64,000 nucleotides of DNA, from assembly GCA_030695415.1 (NCBI GenBank), contig JAUYQZ010000044.1:51231-115230 (forward strand). The letters run 5' to 3'. Shown piece after piece: positions 46,982 to 55,088 of the stretch. This stretch comes from Hylemonella sp. Its GTDB lineage: Bacteria > Pseudomonadota > Gammaproteobacteria > Burkholderiales > Burkholderiaceae_C. Position numbers and translations under genes: made by a program. A model generated the notes under the pieces. That model did not search any database, had not been told where the DNA came from, and saw only the letters and a list, made by a program, of their open reading frames with translations. The number at the start of each line of letters is the position of its first letter. Position 1 is the first letter of the stretch.

Positions 46982-47938
46982 TTATTGCGCCTTCAGGTTG
47001 GCCGCCTTGGCAATGCGCGCGGCCACCTCCATCTCGCTCTTGATGTAGGCATTGAAGGCCTCGGGGCTCAGGGGGAAGGGGTCGGCGCCGAGCTTGGCCA
47101 TGCGGTCTTTCAGCTCGGGGCTGTTGAGGGCCTTGAGCGCTTCCTCGTTGAGCTTCCTGATCACGGCCGCCGGAGTAGCCGCAGGCACGATCATGCCCAC
47201 CCACAGGGTGTAGTCGGAAGCCGGCAGACCAGCCTCGATGCTGGTGGGTACCTCGGGAAGGGTCGAGGCGCGCACCTTGGTGCTGACTGAAAGGGCCTGA
47301 AGGCGGTTGTCACGGATCAGCGGCAGCGCTGAGGCCAGAGGAGCGAAGAACCAGTCGTTGGAGCCCCCAATGACATTGTTCATGGCGTCGGGTGTGCCCT
47401 TGTAGGGCACGTGCAACGCGTCAATGCCGGCTTGCAGGCGGAAGATCTCGGCGTTCATGTGCGTGCCGCTGCCGATGCCCGCCGAGGCGTAGTTGAACTT
47501 GGCGGGGTTCGCCTTCACGGCGGCGATCAGCTCGGCCTGGGTCTTCCAGCCCTTGTTCGGATGGACGACCAGCACATTGGGAATGGCGGCCAGGGCGGTG
47601 ACGCCCGTCAGGTCCTTGAGCGTGTCGTAACCCGGGTTGGGGTAGAGCGCCGGGTTCAGCGCATGTGCCGAGGAATGCACGAGGACGGTGTAACCGTCGG
47701 CCTCGCTCTTGGCCACCTGGGCGGCGGCAATGGTTCCGCCGGCGCCGAGCTTGTTCTCGATGACGATGGGCTGGCCCATGCTGCGGCTCATGGACTCGCC
47801 CACGCTGCGCGCCACGATGTCGGTGGCGCTGCCCGCGGTGAAGGGCACGATGAACTTGATGGGTTTGGCTGGATAAGTCTGCGCAAGGGCGGAGCCCAAG
47901 GCCAGGACCGACAGGACGCTCAGAACGAAACGTTTCAT
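46982..47938 (-). CDS. Bug family solute receptor
   Basis: 318 aa. Sec signal (FVLSVLSVLALGSALAQTYP) and Bug motifs PAKPIKFIVPFTAGSATDIV, ENKLGAGGTIAAAQVAK, GYTVLVHSSAHALNPALYPN, FNYASAGIGSGTHMNAEIF and ALHVPYKGTPDA. Close overall resemblance to the receptor at 48945-49892 suggests a local duplication, separated by the NMT1-like gene. Ligand unknown. Confidence 0.95.
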   Translation of the reverse strand: MKRFVLSVLSVLALGSALAQTYPAKPIKFIVPFTAGSATDIVARSVGESMSRSMGQPIVIENKLGAGGTIAAAQVAKSEADGYTVLVHSSAHALNPALYPNPGYDTLKDLTGVTALAAIPNVLVVHPNKGWKTQAELIAAVKANPAKFNYASAGIGSGTHMNAEIFRLQAGIDALHVPYKGTPDAMNNVIGGSNDWFFAPLASALPLIRDNRLQALSVSTKVRASTLPEVPTSIEAGLPASDYTLWVGMIVPAATPAAVIRKLNEEALKALNSPELKDRMAKLGADPFPLSPEAFNAYIKSEMEVAARIAKAANLKAQ

Positions 47939-47954
47939 GGTGGATCTCCTTTGC

Positions 47955-48866
47955 TTATGAAATTTTCAGGGTGGCACGCTCGGCATACGACAGATCGATG
48001 AACCTGGCCGGGGCCGGCGGGGTGCCGCCCCACATGCCTTCCATCTCGGCGCGAATGGCCAGCACGGCCTGGAAACCTTCGGCGTTGAAACGGGCATCCG
48101 GCGCCAGGCCGGCACCCGGCGTGAGCAAGGCCTCGTAGGTGCCGCTGGCCGCAGCGCTGTCCAGCTTGAAGCTGCGCGCCAGCAACTCGATCATCTGGTT
48201 CCTGTTGACCGGGTCCATCACGAGACGCTGGCCCTCGATGTATGCCGTCAGATAGTCCTGCAGCAGATCCGCATGGTCCCGTGCCCAGCTGCGCAAGACA
48301 AAAGCGCCGGTCGCCTGGTACGGCCCCAGCAGGGTGTACTGGTTGCCCAGGCTCTTGAGGCCCTGCTGGCGCACCGTGAAGGAAAAGGGCGGGTTGATCA
48401 TGGCGGCCGCGAGCTGCGGGTCGGCCACCATAGCGGCCGCACGTGGACCGGTGCCGCCGGCCAGGCGCACGCTGTAGTCGCGGCTTTCGAGCAGGCCGTG
48501 GTTCTTGAGAATCTTCTTGGCCACCAGGGCGAAGGCCGTGTTGGGCGCGTCGACGGCCAGCACCTTGCCGCGCAGATCGGCGATGGTCTGGATCTCGCTG
48601 CGCACCATAAACTCGTTCATGCCGGCGTCGCCGCCCAGCACGATGACCACGTCCTGCCCGGCCTCCACCATGGCCACGGCGTTGTCCACCGCGGCGTGGG
48701 CGATCTCGAAACGGCCTTCGGCCAGGCCGCTGCGCTGCGCATCCGAGTTCGGCGTGTGCTGGATCTCCAGCGTCAGGCCGCGGCGTGCAAAGCAGCCCGC
48801 TTCCTGCGCCGCCAGCAGCGTCAGGTTGCTCGAGGTATTGAAGATGTTGACGCGCAGGGTCTGCAT
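47955..48866 (-). CDS. NMT1/SsuA-like binding protein without signal peptide
   Basis: 303 aa. The fold is that of NitT/TauT-type periplasmic receptors: LRVNIFNTSSNLTLLAAQEA, RGLTLEIQHTPNSDAQRSGL and DLRGKVLAVDAPNTAFALVA. However the N-terminus begins directly with the first beta strand and has no signal peptide, and no ABC permease or ATPase is adjacent. It may be a cytoplasmic enzyme or sensor built on this fold. It lies between two Bug genes on the same strand, 17 bases from the next. Confidence 0.8.
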   Translation of the reverse strand: MQTLRVNIFNTSSNLTLLAAQEAGCFARRGLTLEIQHTPNSDAQRSGLAEGRFEIAHAAVDNAVAMVEAGQDVVIVLGGDAGMNEFMVRSEIQTIADLRGKVLAVDAPNTAFALVAKKILKNHGLLESRDYSVRLAGGTGPRAAAMVADPQLAAAMINPPFSFTVRQQGLKSLGNQYTLLGPYQATGAFVLRSWARDHADLLQDYLTAYIEGQRLVMDPVNRNQMIELLARSFKLDSAAASGTYEALLTPGAGLAPDARFNAEGFQAVLAIRAEMEGMWGGTPPAPARFIDLSYAERATLKIS

Positions 48867-48944
48867 GGTGACGGTCTCCGCAAGGCTTCAGAACAGCACC
48901 CGGCCGGCCCGGCGCGGATGGCTGAAAGCGCTGAGGACCACGCC

Positions 48945-49892
48945 TTACTTGGGCGCGTCCTTCATGATGACGCTCAGCGTCGCATGCTCTTCGCGGATGA
49001 AGGCATCAAAGCGCTCGGGGCTCATCGGCAGCGGCTCGCCGCCGAGCTTGGCCATGCGCTCCTTGACGTCCGGCTGCGCCAGGGCCTTGCTGACCTCCTG
49101 GTTGAGCTTGTTGACGACGTCGCGCGGCGTCTTGGCCGGCGCCAGCAAGCCAATCCAGAAGTCGAATACAAAACCGGGCACGCCCGCCTCGGACACCGTG
49201 GGCACTTCCGGCAGGGCCGAGGAGCGCTGGGCCGTGCTGACGGCCAGGGCGCGCATGCGGTTGTCGCGGATCATCGGAATCGAAGAGAGCACGGGCGTGA
49301 ACATGAAGTCGACGCGCCCGGCCACGGTCTCGGTGATGGTCTCCGGCGTGCCCTTGAAAGGGATATGGGTGGCCTGGATGCCCGTGATGGCGCGGAACTT
49401 CTCCGCATTCACGTGCGTGGCGCTGCCGGTACCGGCCGAGGCGTAGTTGAGCTTGCCGGGATTGGCCTTGGCGGTGGCGATCAGTTCCTGCACGTTCTTG
49501 AGCGGGCTGTTGGCCCCGACCACCAGCACATTGGGCAGGGAGGCCAGCGGCGTGATGCCGGCAAAGTCGCCCACGGTGTCGTAGCTCAAGCCCGGGTAGA
49601 GCACCGGGTTGACCACGTGACCGGTAGACACCACCAGCAGGGTATAGCCATCAGGCTCACTCTTGGCCACGAAGGCCGAGCCGACGGTGCCGCCGGCCCC
49701 GGGCTTGTTCTCGACAATCACGGTCTGGCCCCAGGCCGTGCCGAGCTTCTCGCCCACGATGCGCGCCATGATGTCGGTGGCACTGCCCGGCGTGAAGGGC
49801 ACGACGATGCGGATCGGCTTGCTTGGATAGCCTTGCGCCAGCGCCACACCGGCGCACAGCAGCAGGGCTGCAGAAATTAGAACGCGTTTCAT
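48945..49892 (-). CDS. Bug family solute receptor
   Basis: 315 aa. Sec signal (LISAALLLCAGVALAQGYP) and motifs PSKPIRIVVPFTPGSATDIM, ENKPGAGGTVGSAFVAKSE, GYTLLVVSTGHVVNPVLYPG, LNYASAGTGSATHVNAEKF and THIPFKGTPETI. It is a near relative of the receptor at 46982-47938. It follows the amidohydrolase gene by 88 bases in transcription order. Confidence 0.95.
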   Translation of the reverse strand: MKRVLISAALLLCAGVALAQGYPSKPIRIVVPFTPGSATDIMARIVGEKLGTAWGQTVIVENKPGAGGTVGSAFVAKSEPDGYTLLVVSTGHVVNPVLYPGLSYDTVGDFAGITPLASLPNVLVVGANSPLKNVQELIATAKANPGKLNYASAGTGSATHVNAEKFRAITGIQATHIPFKGTPETITETVAGRVDFMFTPVLSSIPMIRDNRMRALAVSTAQRSSALPEVPTVSEAGVPGFVFDFWIGLLAPAKTPRDVVNKLNQEVSKALAQPDVKERMAKLGGEPLPMSPERFDAFIREEHATLSVIMKDAPK

Positions 49893-49980
49893 GTCTGTCT
49901 CCTTCGTTGATCTATGGTTTCACCACTCACCATCATCCGCTGCTGCTCTTGGCCGGACGGCTCGGGCAGCCCTCTTCTGT

Positions 49981-51348
49981 CTACCGCGACAGCCCCAGAG
50001 CCGTCGTGATCTTTCGGCCTGAAGCCTGCAAGGCGGCAAGCTTCGGCGCCAGATCCACATCCACGAGTTTGCCGTGGCGCTTCTTCCAGCGCCCGCCCAC
50101 CATCACGCTGTCGATATTGGCCAGCGTGGTCTGCATCACGACCGTGCTGACCGGGTCGTGCACGGGCTGCATGTTCAGGTCGTCGGCGCGGATCAGCACC
50201 AGGTCGGCTTGCTTGCCGGCAGCCAGCGTGCCGATGCGGTCCAGCTGGCCCAGCATGCGCGCGCCTTCCACCGTCACCCACTGGAGCGCCTCACGCGTGG
50301 TGATGGTGGAGGTGGGGGGAATGCTGCCGTGCACTTCACGGTAGGCCACGTTGTCCAGGCTGCGCTGCATGCCCAGCGCCACGCGCGCCTGGGTCAGCAT
50401 GTCGCCGCTGAGCACGCTTTCCAGATCGACGCCCAGTGAAGGCGCCTTGCCGTAAGCGCGCAGGCGGCCGGTGATGGGGTGGCCGTGGCCCTGAGTCATC
50501 TCGTTTTCGGCCGCGGCCGAGAAGCTCATGCCGAGTTCGCAGAAGCGCTTCAGTTGTTCGTCACTCAGCGCGTGGCCGTGCACGATGTTGATCTGCGGCC
50601 CCAGCAGGCCCTCGGCCTCGAGCCGCTCCCAGCCCTCGGGGGCGCGCGCCGGGCCACCGCCCTGGTGCAGGGAGCCGATGATGCCCAGCTCCTTCACCAT
50701 GCGGAAGTCGTGCAGGGCGACCTCCAGGGTCGAGTAATGCGGGCCCAGCACGGCGGCGTGCACGCTCAGCAGCTCTTTGCCCTGATGCGCATTCAGCAGG
50801 CGTTCGATCTCGGCACGCGGATGTGGCACTTCCCAGAACGGACGCTCACCCGGCTTCGGATCAGGCTTGGGTGTGCCATGAAAAAAGGCGGCACGGATGC
50901 CGCTTTCCAGCAGGCCCTGGATGGCAGCGTCGTTGTGCGCCGGCGTCTTGTTGTTGTGGCACCAGTCGCCCAGGGTGGTGGTGCCGCAGTTGATCTGGTT
51001 CAGCGCACCGACCAGGGTGGCAATGTACAGGTCCTGCGGCTCGAACACCGTGGCCAGGCCCGCGTGCATGTTCTTGAAGTATTCGAGCAGCGTCCAGTTG
51101 GCCGCCAGCCCGCGCAGCGCGGTCTGCCAGGTGTGCATGTGCGCGTTGACCAGGCCGGGAATCACGATGCACCCGGTGGCGTCCACCACCTGCACATCAT
51201 TCGTGTTGCTGTCGGCGTGGATCGTGGGCGCGATCTCGGTGATCGTGTCGCCCGTGACCAGCACGTCGGCGCGCGGCAGATCGCCCAGCTCATCCAGGGT
51301 GATGACGGTGGCGCCGCGGATCAGGGTGCGCACAGCGGACCTGCTCAA
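49981..51348 (-). CDS. TRZ/ATZ-type amidohydrolase
   Basis: 455 aa. Metal-dependent hydrolase fold: PGLVNAHMHTWQTALRGLAA gives the HxH site, VHAAVLGPHYSTLEVA and INIVHGHALSDEQLK the later histidines, and SLGVDLESVLSGDMLTQ the catalytic-Asp region. The family includes chlorohydrolases, S-adenosylhomocysteine or guanine deaminases and cyclic-ureide hydrolases. TTG at 51348 follows the preceding stop without a gap; a GTG at 51333 (VRTLIRGATVITLD) is the alternative start. A nitrogen- or halogen-bearing ring substrate is possible (inference). Confidence 0.88.
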   Translation of the reverse strand: MSRSAVRTLIRGATVITLDELGDLPRADVLVTGDTITEIAPTIHADSNTNDVQVVDATGCIVIPGLVNAHMHTWQTALRGLAANWTLLEYFKNMHAGLATVFEPQDLYIATLVGALNQINCGTTTLGDWCHNNKTPAHNDAAIQGLLESGIRAAFFHGTPKPDPKPGERPFWEVPHPRAEIERLLNAHQGKELLSVHAAVLGPHYSTLEVALHDFRMVKELGIIGSLHQGGGPARAPEGWERLEAEGLLGPQINIVHGHALSDEQLKRFCELGMSFSAAAENEMTQGHGHPITGRLRAYGKAPSLGVDLESVLSGDMLTQARVALGMQRSLDNVAYREVHGSIPPTSTITTREALQWVTVEGARMLGQLDRIGTLAAGKQADLVLIRADDLNMQPVHDPVSTVVMQTTLANIDSVMVGGRWKKRHGKLVDVDLAPKLAALQASGRKITTALGLSR

Positions 51349-52272
51349 TCAGGAAGACAGGCCGTCGGGAATCTGGAGGTTCAGCGGCTTGATCTGCAGG
51401 CCGGCGTCGTTGGCCGTCTCCTGCAGCAGGATGGCGAAGTCCACGTTGTCATGACCGTGGCCCACCATGCGTGCAATGGATTCGCGCGTGGCAGCGGCCG
51501 ATGGCATGGGCACGCCATGGGCCTTGGCCGCGCTCATGCCCAGGTCCATGTCCTTGAGCAGCAGCTTCGGGGTGAAGGTGACCTGGTCGAAGTTGAGGTT
51601 GCTCAGCACGGGCGTCTTGTAGCGCGTGTACATGGAACCCAGCACCGAGTCGTTGATGCTTTCGAGGAAGACGTTGCGCGGGATACCGGCCTTCTCGGCC
51701 AGCACGGTGATCTCGCACAGGTTCTGGATGATCACCCCGAACATGGTGTTGTGCGCGATCTTCCAGATGCGGGCCAGTTCACCCTCACCTACCCACATGA
51801 CCTTGCGTGCCATGGCCTGCAGATAGGGTTCGACCTGGTCGTACAGCGCCTTGGGGCCAGAGGACACCGTGAGCAGCTTGCCGGCCTTGGCCACCTTGGC
51901 ATTGCCAGAGACCGGAGTGCAAAGGTAACCCACCCCCATGCCTTCGAGCTTGGCGCGGATCTCGGCCGAGCCTTCCTGCGAGATGGAGGAACTGTCCACC
52001 ACGACCTGCGGTTTCTTCGCACCGGTCACAAGGCCACCGGGGCCGAACAGCACTTCTTTCAGGTCGTCGGTGGTGGAGACCATGGTGAAGACCACGTCGC
52101 AGCTGGCCAGATCGATCTTGTTCGTTTCGATCTTGGCGCCGTACTCCGCCAGATGCGCGGCCTTGGAGGCGGTGCGGTTCCAGACGTGGACGGCGTGGCC
52201 CGCCTTCAGCAGCTTGGTCACCATCGCCTCGCCCATGCGTCCCAGGCCGATCCAGCCGATTTTCTTGCTCAT
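51349..52272 (-). CDS. Beta-hydroxyacid dehydrogenase family protein
   Basis: 307 aa. NAD(P) motif IGWIGLGRMGEAMVTKLLKA, substrate loop LCTPVSGNAKVAKAGKLLTV and catalytic Lys in ARIWKIAHNTMFG. Like the protein at 46090-46965 it has SGN instead of the usual SGG. It is joined end to end with the amidohydrolase gene (stop directly followed by a start), so the two probably act in sequence. Exact substrate not determinable. Confidence 0.88.
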   Translation of the reverse strand: MSKKIGWIGLGRMGEAMVTKLLKAGHAVHVWNRTASKAAHLAEYGAKIETNKIDLASCDVVFTMVSTTDDLKEVLFGPGGLVTGAKKPQVVVDSSSISQEGSAEIRAKLEGMGVGYLCTPVSGNAKVAKAGKLLTVSSGPKALYDQVEPYLQAMARKVMWVGEGELARIWKIAHNTMFGVIIQNLCEITVLAEKAGIPRNVFLESINDSVLGSMYTRYKTPVLSNLNFDQVTFTPKLLLKDMDLGMSAAKAHGVPMPSAAATRESIARMVGHGHDNVDFAILLQETANDAGLQIKPLNLQIPDGLSS

Positions 52273-52440
52273 CAGAAATATCTCCTCGTTCTTGTGTGGG
52301 GGATGCGCCGCATCCTGAATCGTGGAGTGTTGAGCAAAGACGGCCCGGGGACAAGACGGCCCGGGAAAATCAGTTTTCCGATGGGCGAAAAAAGCCGTCC
52401 ACGGTGGGTGTTGACCTAGGGTCTACCCGGATACAGACGG

Positions 52441-53643
52441 TCAGACGCGCTCAAGAATCACCGCAATGCCCTGGCCAACACCGATGCACATGGTGCACAG
52501 CGCGTAACGGCCGCCGCTCTTGTGCAACTGGTTCACCGCCGTGGTGGCCAGGCGCGCGCCCGAGGCACCCAGCGGATGGCCCAGCGCAATAGCGCCGCCA
52601 TTGGGGTTGACGCGCGGATCGTCGTCGCGCACACCCAGCTGGCGCAACACGGCCAGGCCCTGGGCGGCAAAGGCCTCGTTCAGTTCGATCACGTCCATCT
52701 GCGCCATCGTCAGGCCGGTGAGCGCCAACACCTTCTGCGTGGCCGGCGCCGGGCCGATGCCCATGATGCGCGGCGCCACGCCAGCCGTGGCCATGCCCAC
52801 GATGCGGGCGCGTGGGGTGAGACCATTTTTCCTGGCAGCTTCCTCGGAAGCCAGCAGGATCGCACAGGCCCCATCGTTGACGCCGGAGGCGTTGCCGGCG
52901 GTCACGGTGCCGCCCTCGCGCACGATGGGCTTGAGCTTGCCCAGCGCCTCCAGCGAGGTCTCGCGCGGGTGCTCGTCCTTGCTGACCACGATGGCATCGC
53001 CCTTCTTCTGCGCAATGTTCACGGGCGTGATCTCGGCATCGAAATAGCCCGCCTTCTGCGCCGCCACGGCCTTGAGCTGCGAGGCCAGGGCCATCTTGTC
53101 CTGGTCTTCGCGGTTGATCTTGTACTCGTCGGCCACGTTCTCGGCCGTCTCGGGCATGGAGTCGGTGCCGTACTTCTGCTTCATCAGCTTGTTGACGAAA
53201 CGCCAGCCGATGGTGGTGTCGAATATCTCGGCGTTGCGGCTGAAGGCGCTTTCCGCCTTGCCCATGACAAAAGGCGCGCGGCTCATGCTCTCCACGCCGC
53301 CGGCCATCATCATCGTGGCCTCGCCGGCCTTGATGGCGCGCGCCGCGCTGCCCAGCGCGTCCAGCCCCGAGCCGCACAGGCGGTTCACGGTGGAGGCCGG
53401 CACTTCGGGCGGCAGGCCGGCCAGCAGCGCCGCCATGCGGCCCACATTGCGGTTGTCCTCGCCAGCCTGGTTGACGCAGCCGTAGATCAGATCGGTCAGC
53501 GCCGCCCAGTCCACTTTCGGGTTGCGCGCCATCAGCGCAGCGATCGGGATGGCTCCGAGATCGTCGGCGCGCACGCTGGACAGCACGCCGCCGTAGCGGC
53601 CGAAGGGGGTGCGGATGGCGTCGCAAATATAGGCTTGGTTCAT
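52441..53643 (-). CDS. pcaF: 3-oxoadipyl-CoA thiolase
   Basis: 400 aa. Thiolase with the acyl-binding Cys in STVNRLCGSGLDALGSAAR near residue 90 and the C-terminal NPNGGAIALGHPLGASGARL and LCTMCIGVGQGIAV motifs. The N-terminus AYICDAIRTPFGRYGGVLS is that of PcaF/PaaJ-type thiolases. It cleaves 3-oxoadipyl-CoA to succinyl-CoA and acetyl-CoA. It is the third gene of a pcaIJF run with 13 bases to pcaJ. Confidence 0.94.
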   Translation of the reverse strand: MNQAYICDAIRTPFGRYGGVLSSVRADDLGAIPIAALMARNPKVDWAALTDLIYGCVNQAGEDNRNVGRMAALLAGLPPEVPASTVNRLCGSGLDALGSAARAIKAGEATMMMAGGVESMSRAPFVMGKAESAFSRNAEIFDTTIGWRFVNKLMKQKYGTDSMPETAENVADEYKINREDQDKMALASQLKAVAAQKAGYFDAEITPVNIAQKKGDAIVVSKDEHPRETSLEALGKLKPIVREGGTVTAGNASGVNDGACAILLASEEAARKNGLTPRARIVGMATAGVAPRIMGIGPAPATQKVLALTGLTMAQMDVIELNEAFAAQGLAVLRQLGVRDDDPRVNPNGGAIALGHPLGASGARLATTAVNQLHKSGGRYALCTMCIGVGQGIAVILERV

Positions 53644-53656
53644 GGTGCTTCCTTGT

Positions 53657-54298
53657 TCACTGGGCGATCGGCAGGCCGATCATCTTCTCGAGTTCAGCGT
53701 GCGTCAGTCCGTCGACCACGTCGACGAGCTTGAGACCCTGCGGCGTGCAGTCCAGCGTGCAGACATCGGTGTAGACGCGCTTGACGCAGGCGATGCCGGT
53801 CAGCGGGTAGCTGCAGGCCGCCACGATCTTGCTCTCGCCCTGCTTCGTCAGCAGGTCCATCATGACCCAGGTCTGCTTGGCGCCCACCGCCAGGTCCATG
53901 GCCCCACCCACGGCGGGAATCGCGTCCTTCTCTCCGGTGTGCCAGTTGGCCAGGTCACCCGTGGCGCTCACCTGGAAAGCACCCAGTACGCAGATGTCCA
54001 GGTGGCCGCCGCGCATCATGGCGAAGCTGTCGGTGTGGTGAAAGTAGGAGCCGCCGGGCAGCAGCGTCACCGGCTGCTTGCCCGCGTTGATGAGGTCGTA
54101 GTCCTCCTGCCCCGCGGCGGGTGCCGGGCCCATGCCCAGCAGCCCGTTTTCGCTGTGCAGCAGCACCTCGCGCTCTTTCGGGATGTGGTTGGCCACCAGC
54201 GTGGGCTGGCCGATGCCCAGATTCACCACCGCGCCCTCGGGAATGTCCTGGGCCACGCGGGCAGCCAGTTGGTCTTTGCTACGTTTTTGATAGCTCAT
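53657..54298 (-). CDS. pcaJ: 3-oxoadipate CoA-transferase subunit B
   Basis: 213 aa from the ATG at 54298. The catalytic Glu is in LLHSENGLLGMGPAPAAGQE; GGSYFHHTDSFAMMRGGHLD and GAFQVSATGDLANWHTGEKD are the usual conserved blocks. With subunit A it moves CoA from succinyl-CoA to 3-oxoadipate. The frame runs open upstream through pcaI but in the wrong frame for it. Two bases separate it from pcaI. Confidence 0.95.
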   Translation of the reverse strand: MSYQKRSKDQLAARVAQDIPEGAVVNLGIGQPTLVANHIPKEREVLLHSENGLLGMGPAPAAGQEDYDLINAGKQPVTLLPGGSYFHHTDSFAMMRGGHLDICVLGAFQVSATGDLANWHTGEKDAIPAVGGAMDLAVGAKQTWVMMDLLTKQGESKIVAACSYPLTGIACVKRVYTDVCTLDCTPQGLKLVDVVDGLTHAELEKMIGLPIAQ

Positions 54299-54300
54299 GA

Positions 54301-55002
54301 TCACGCCGCCTTCTTGAAACCGCCGGCCTGCGTCGCCTGGCGTTCGATCTTCACGATCTTGCTGACATAGATGGCCGGCGTGACCACGGCCTCGGGGTCC
54401 AGCGCGCCAAGTTCGACGATCTCGTGCACGCTGGCAATCGTCTGCTGGCAGGCCATCGCCATGCTGGGGCCGAAGTTGCGCGCCGTCATGCGGTAAGTCA
54501 GGTTTCCCCAGCGGTCGCCGCGTTCGGCCTTGACCAGCGCCACGTCGCCGCGGATGGGCTGCTCCAGCACGTAGCCTTTGCCGTCGATCACGCGACACTC
54601 CTTGCCCTTGGCGAGTTCGGTGCCATAACCGGTGGGCGTGAAAAATCCGCCGATGCCGGCGCCCGCCGCGCGGATACGCTCGGACAGATTGCCCTGCGGC
54701 ACCAACTCCAGCTCCAGTTTGCCGCTGCGGTACAGGCCGTCGAAGACAAAGCTGTCGGCCTGTCGCGGGAAGCTGCAGATGATCTTGCGCACGCGGCCCG
54801 TGGCCAGCAAAGCAGCCAGCCCGGTGTCGCCGTTGCCGGCGTTGTTGTTGACCACCGTGAGGTCCTTCGCGCCCTGTGCGATCAGGCCGTCGATGAGCTC
54901 CAGGGGAATGCCGGCCGTGCCGAAGCCGCCGATCATGACGGTGGACCCGTCCTTCACACCGGCCAGCGCCTCGGCCACCGAAGCCGCGATCTTGTTGATC
55001 AT
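54301..55002 (-). CDS. pcaI: 3-oxoadipate CoA-transferase subunit A
   Basis: 233 aa from the ATG at 55002. MIGGFGTAGIPLELIDGLIA near residue 23 is the CoA-binding glycine segment; VVNNNAGNGDTGLAALL and IGGFFTPTGYGTELAKGKE follow. These match PcaI more closely than acetoacetate transferases by pattern. It is the first gene of pcaIJF and divergent from the IclR regulator, sharing an 86-base control region. Confidence 0.95.
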   Translation of the reverse strand: MINKIAASVAEALAGVKDGSTVMIGGFGTAGIPLELIDGLIAQGAKDLTVVNNNAGNGDTGLAALLATGRVRKIICSFPRQADSFVFDGLYRSGKLELELVPQGNLSERIRAAGAGIGGFFTPTGYGTELAKGKECRVIDGKGYVLEQPIRGDVALVKAERGDRWGNLTYRMTARNFGPSMAMACQQTIASVHEIVELGALDPEAVVTPAIYVSKIVKIERQATQAGGFKKAA

Positions 55003-55021
55003 GGGATTTGCTCCTGCTCGT

Positions 55022-55063
55022 GGAATGTTCGTATGTAGAACATTTGTTCGTATAATGAATTTT
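55022..55063. promoter_or_regulatory. pcaI-iclR divergent control region with repeated TGTTCGTAT
   Basis: TGTTCGTAT occurs at 55026-55034 and again at 55045-55053, 19 bases apart (about two helical turns), with an inverted half between them (ATGTTC to GAACAT, 55025-55043). TATAAT at 55051-55056 is a good -10 box for the regulator gene. The pattern is what an IclR-type regulator would bind; the second copy overlaps the -10. Confidence 0.6.
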
Positions 55064-55088
55064 AGTCGAAACACCCGGTCCAGCCCGC

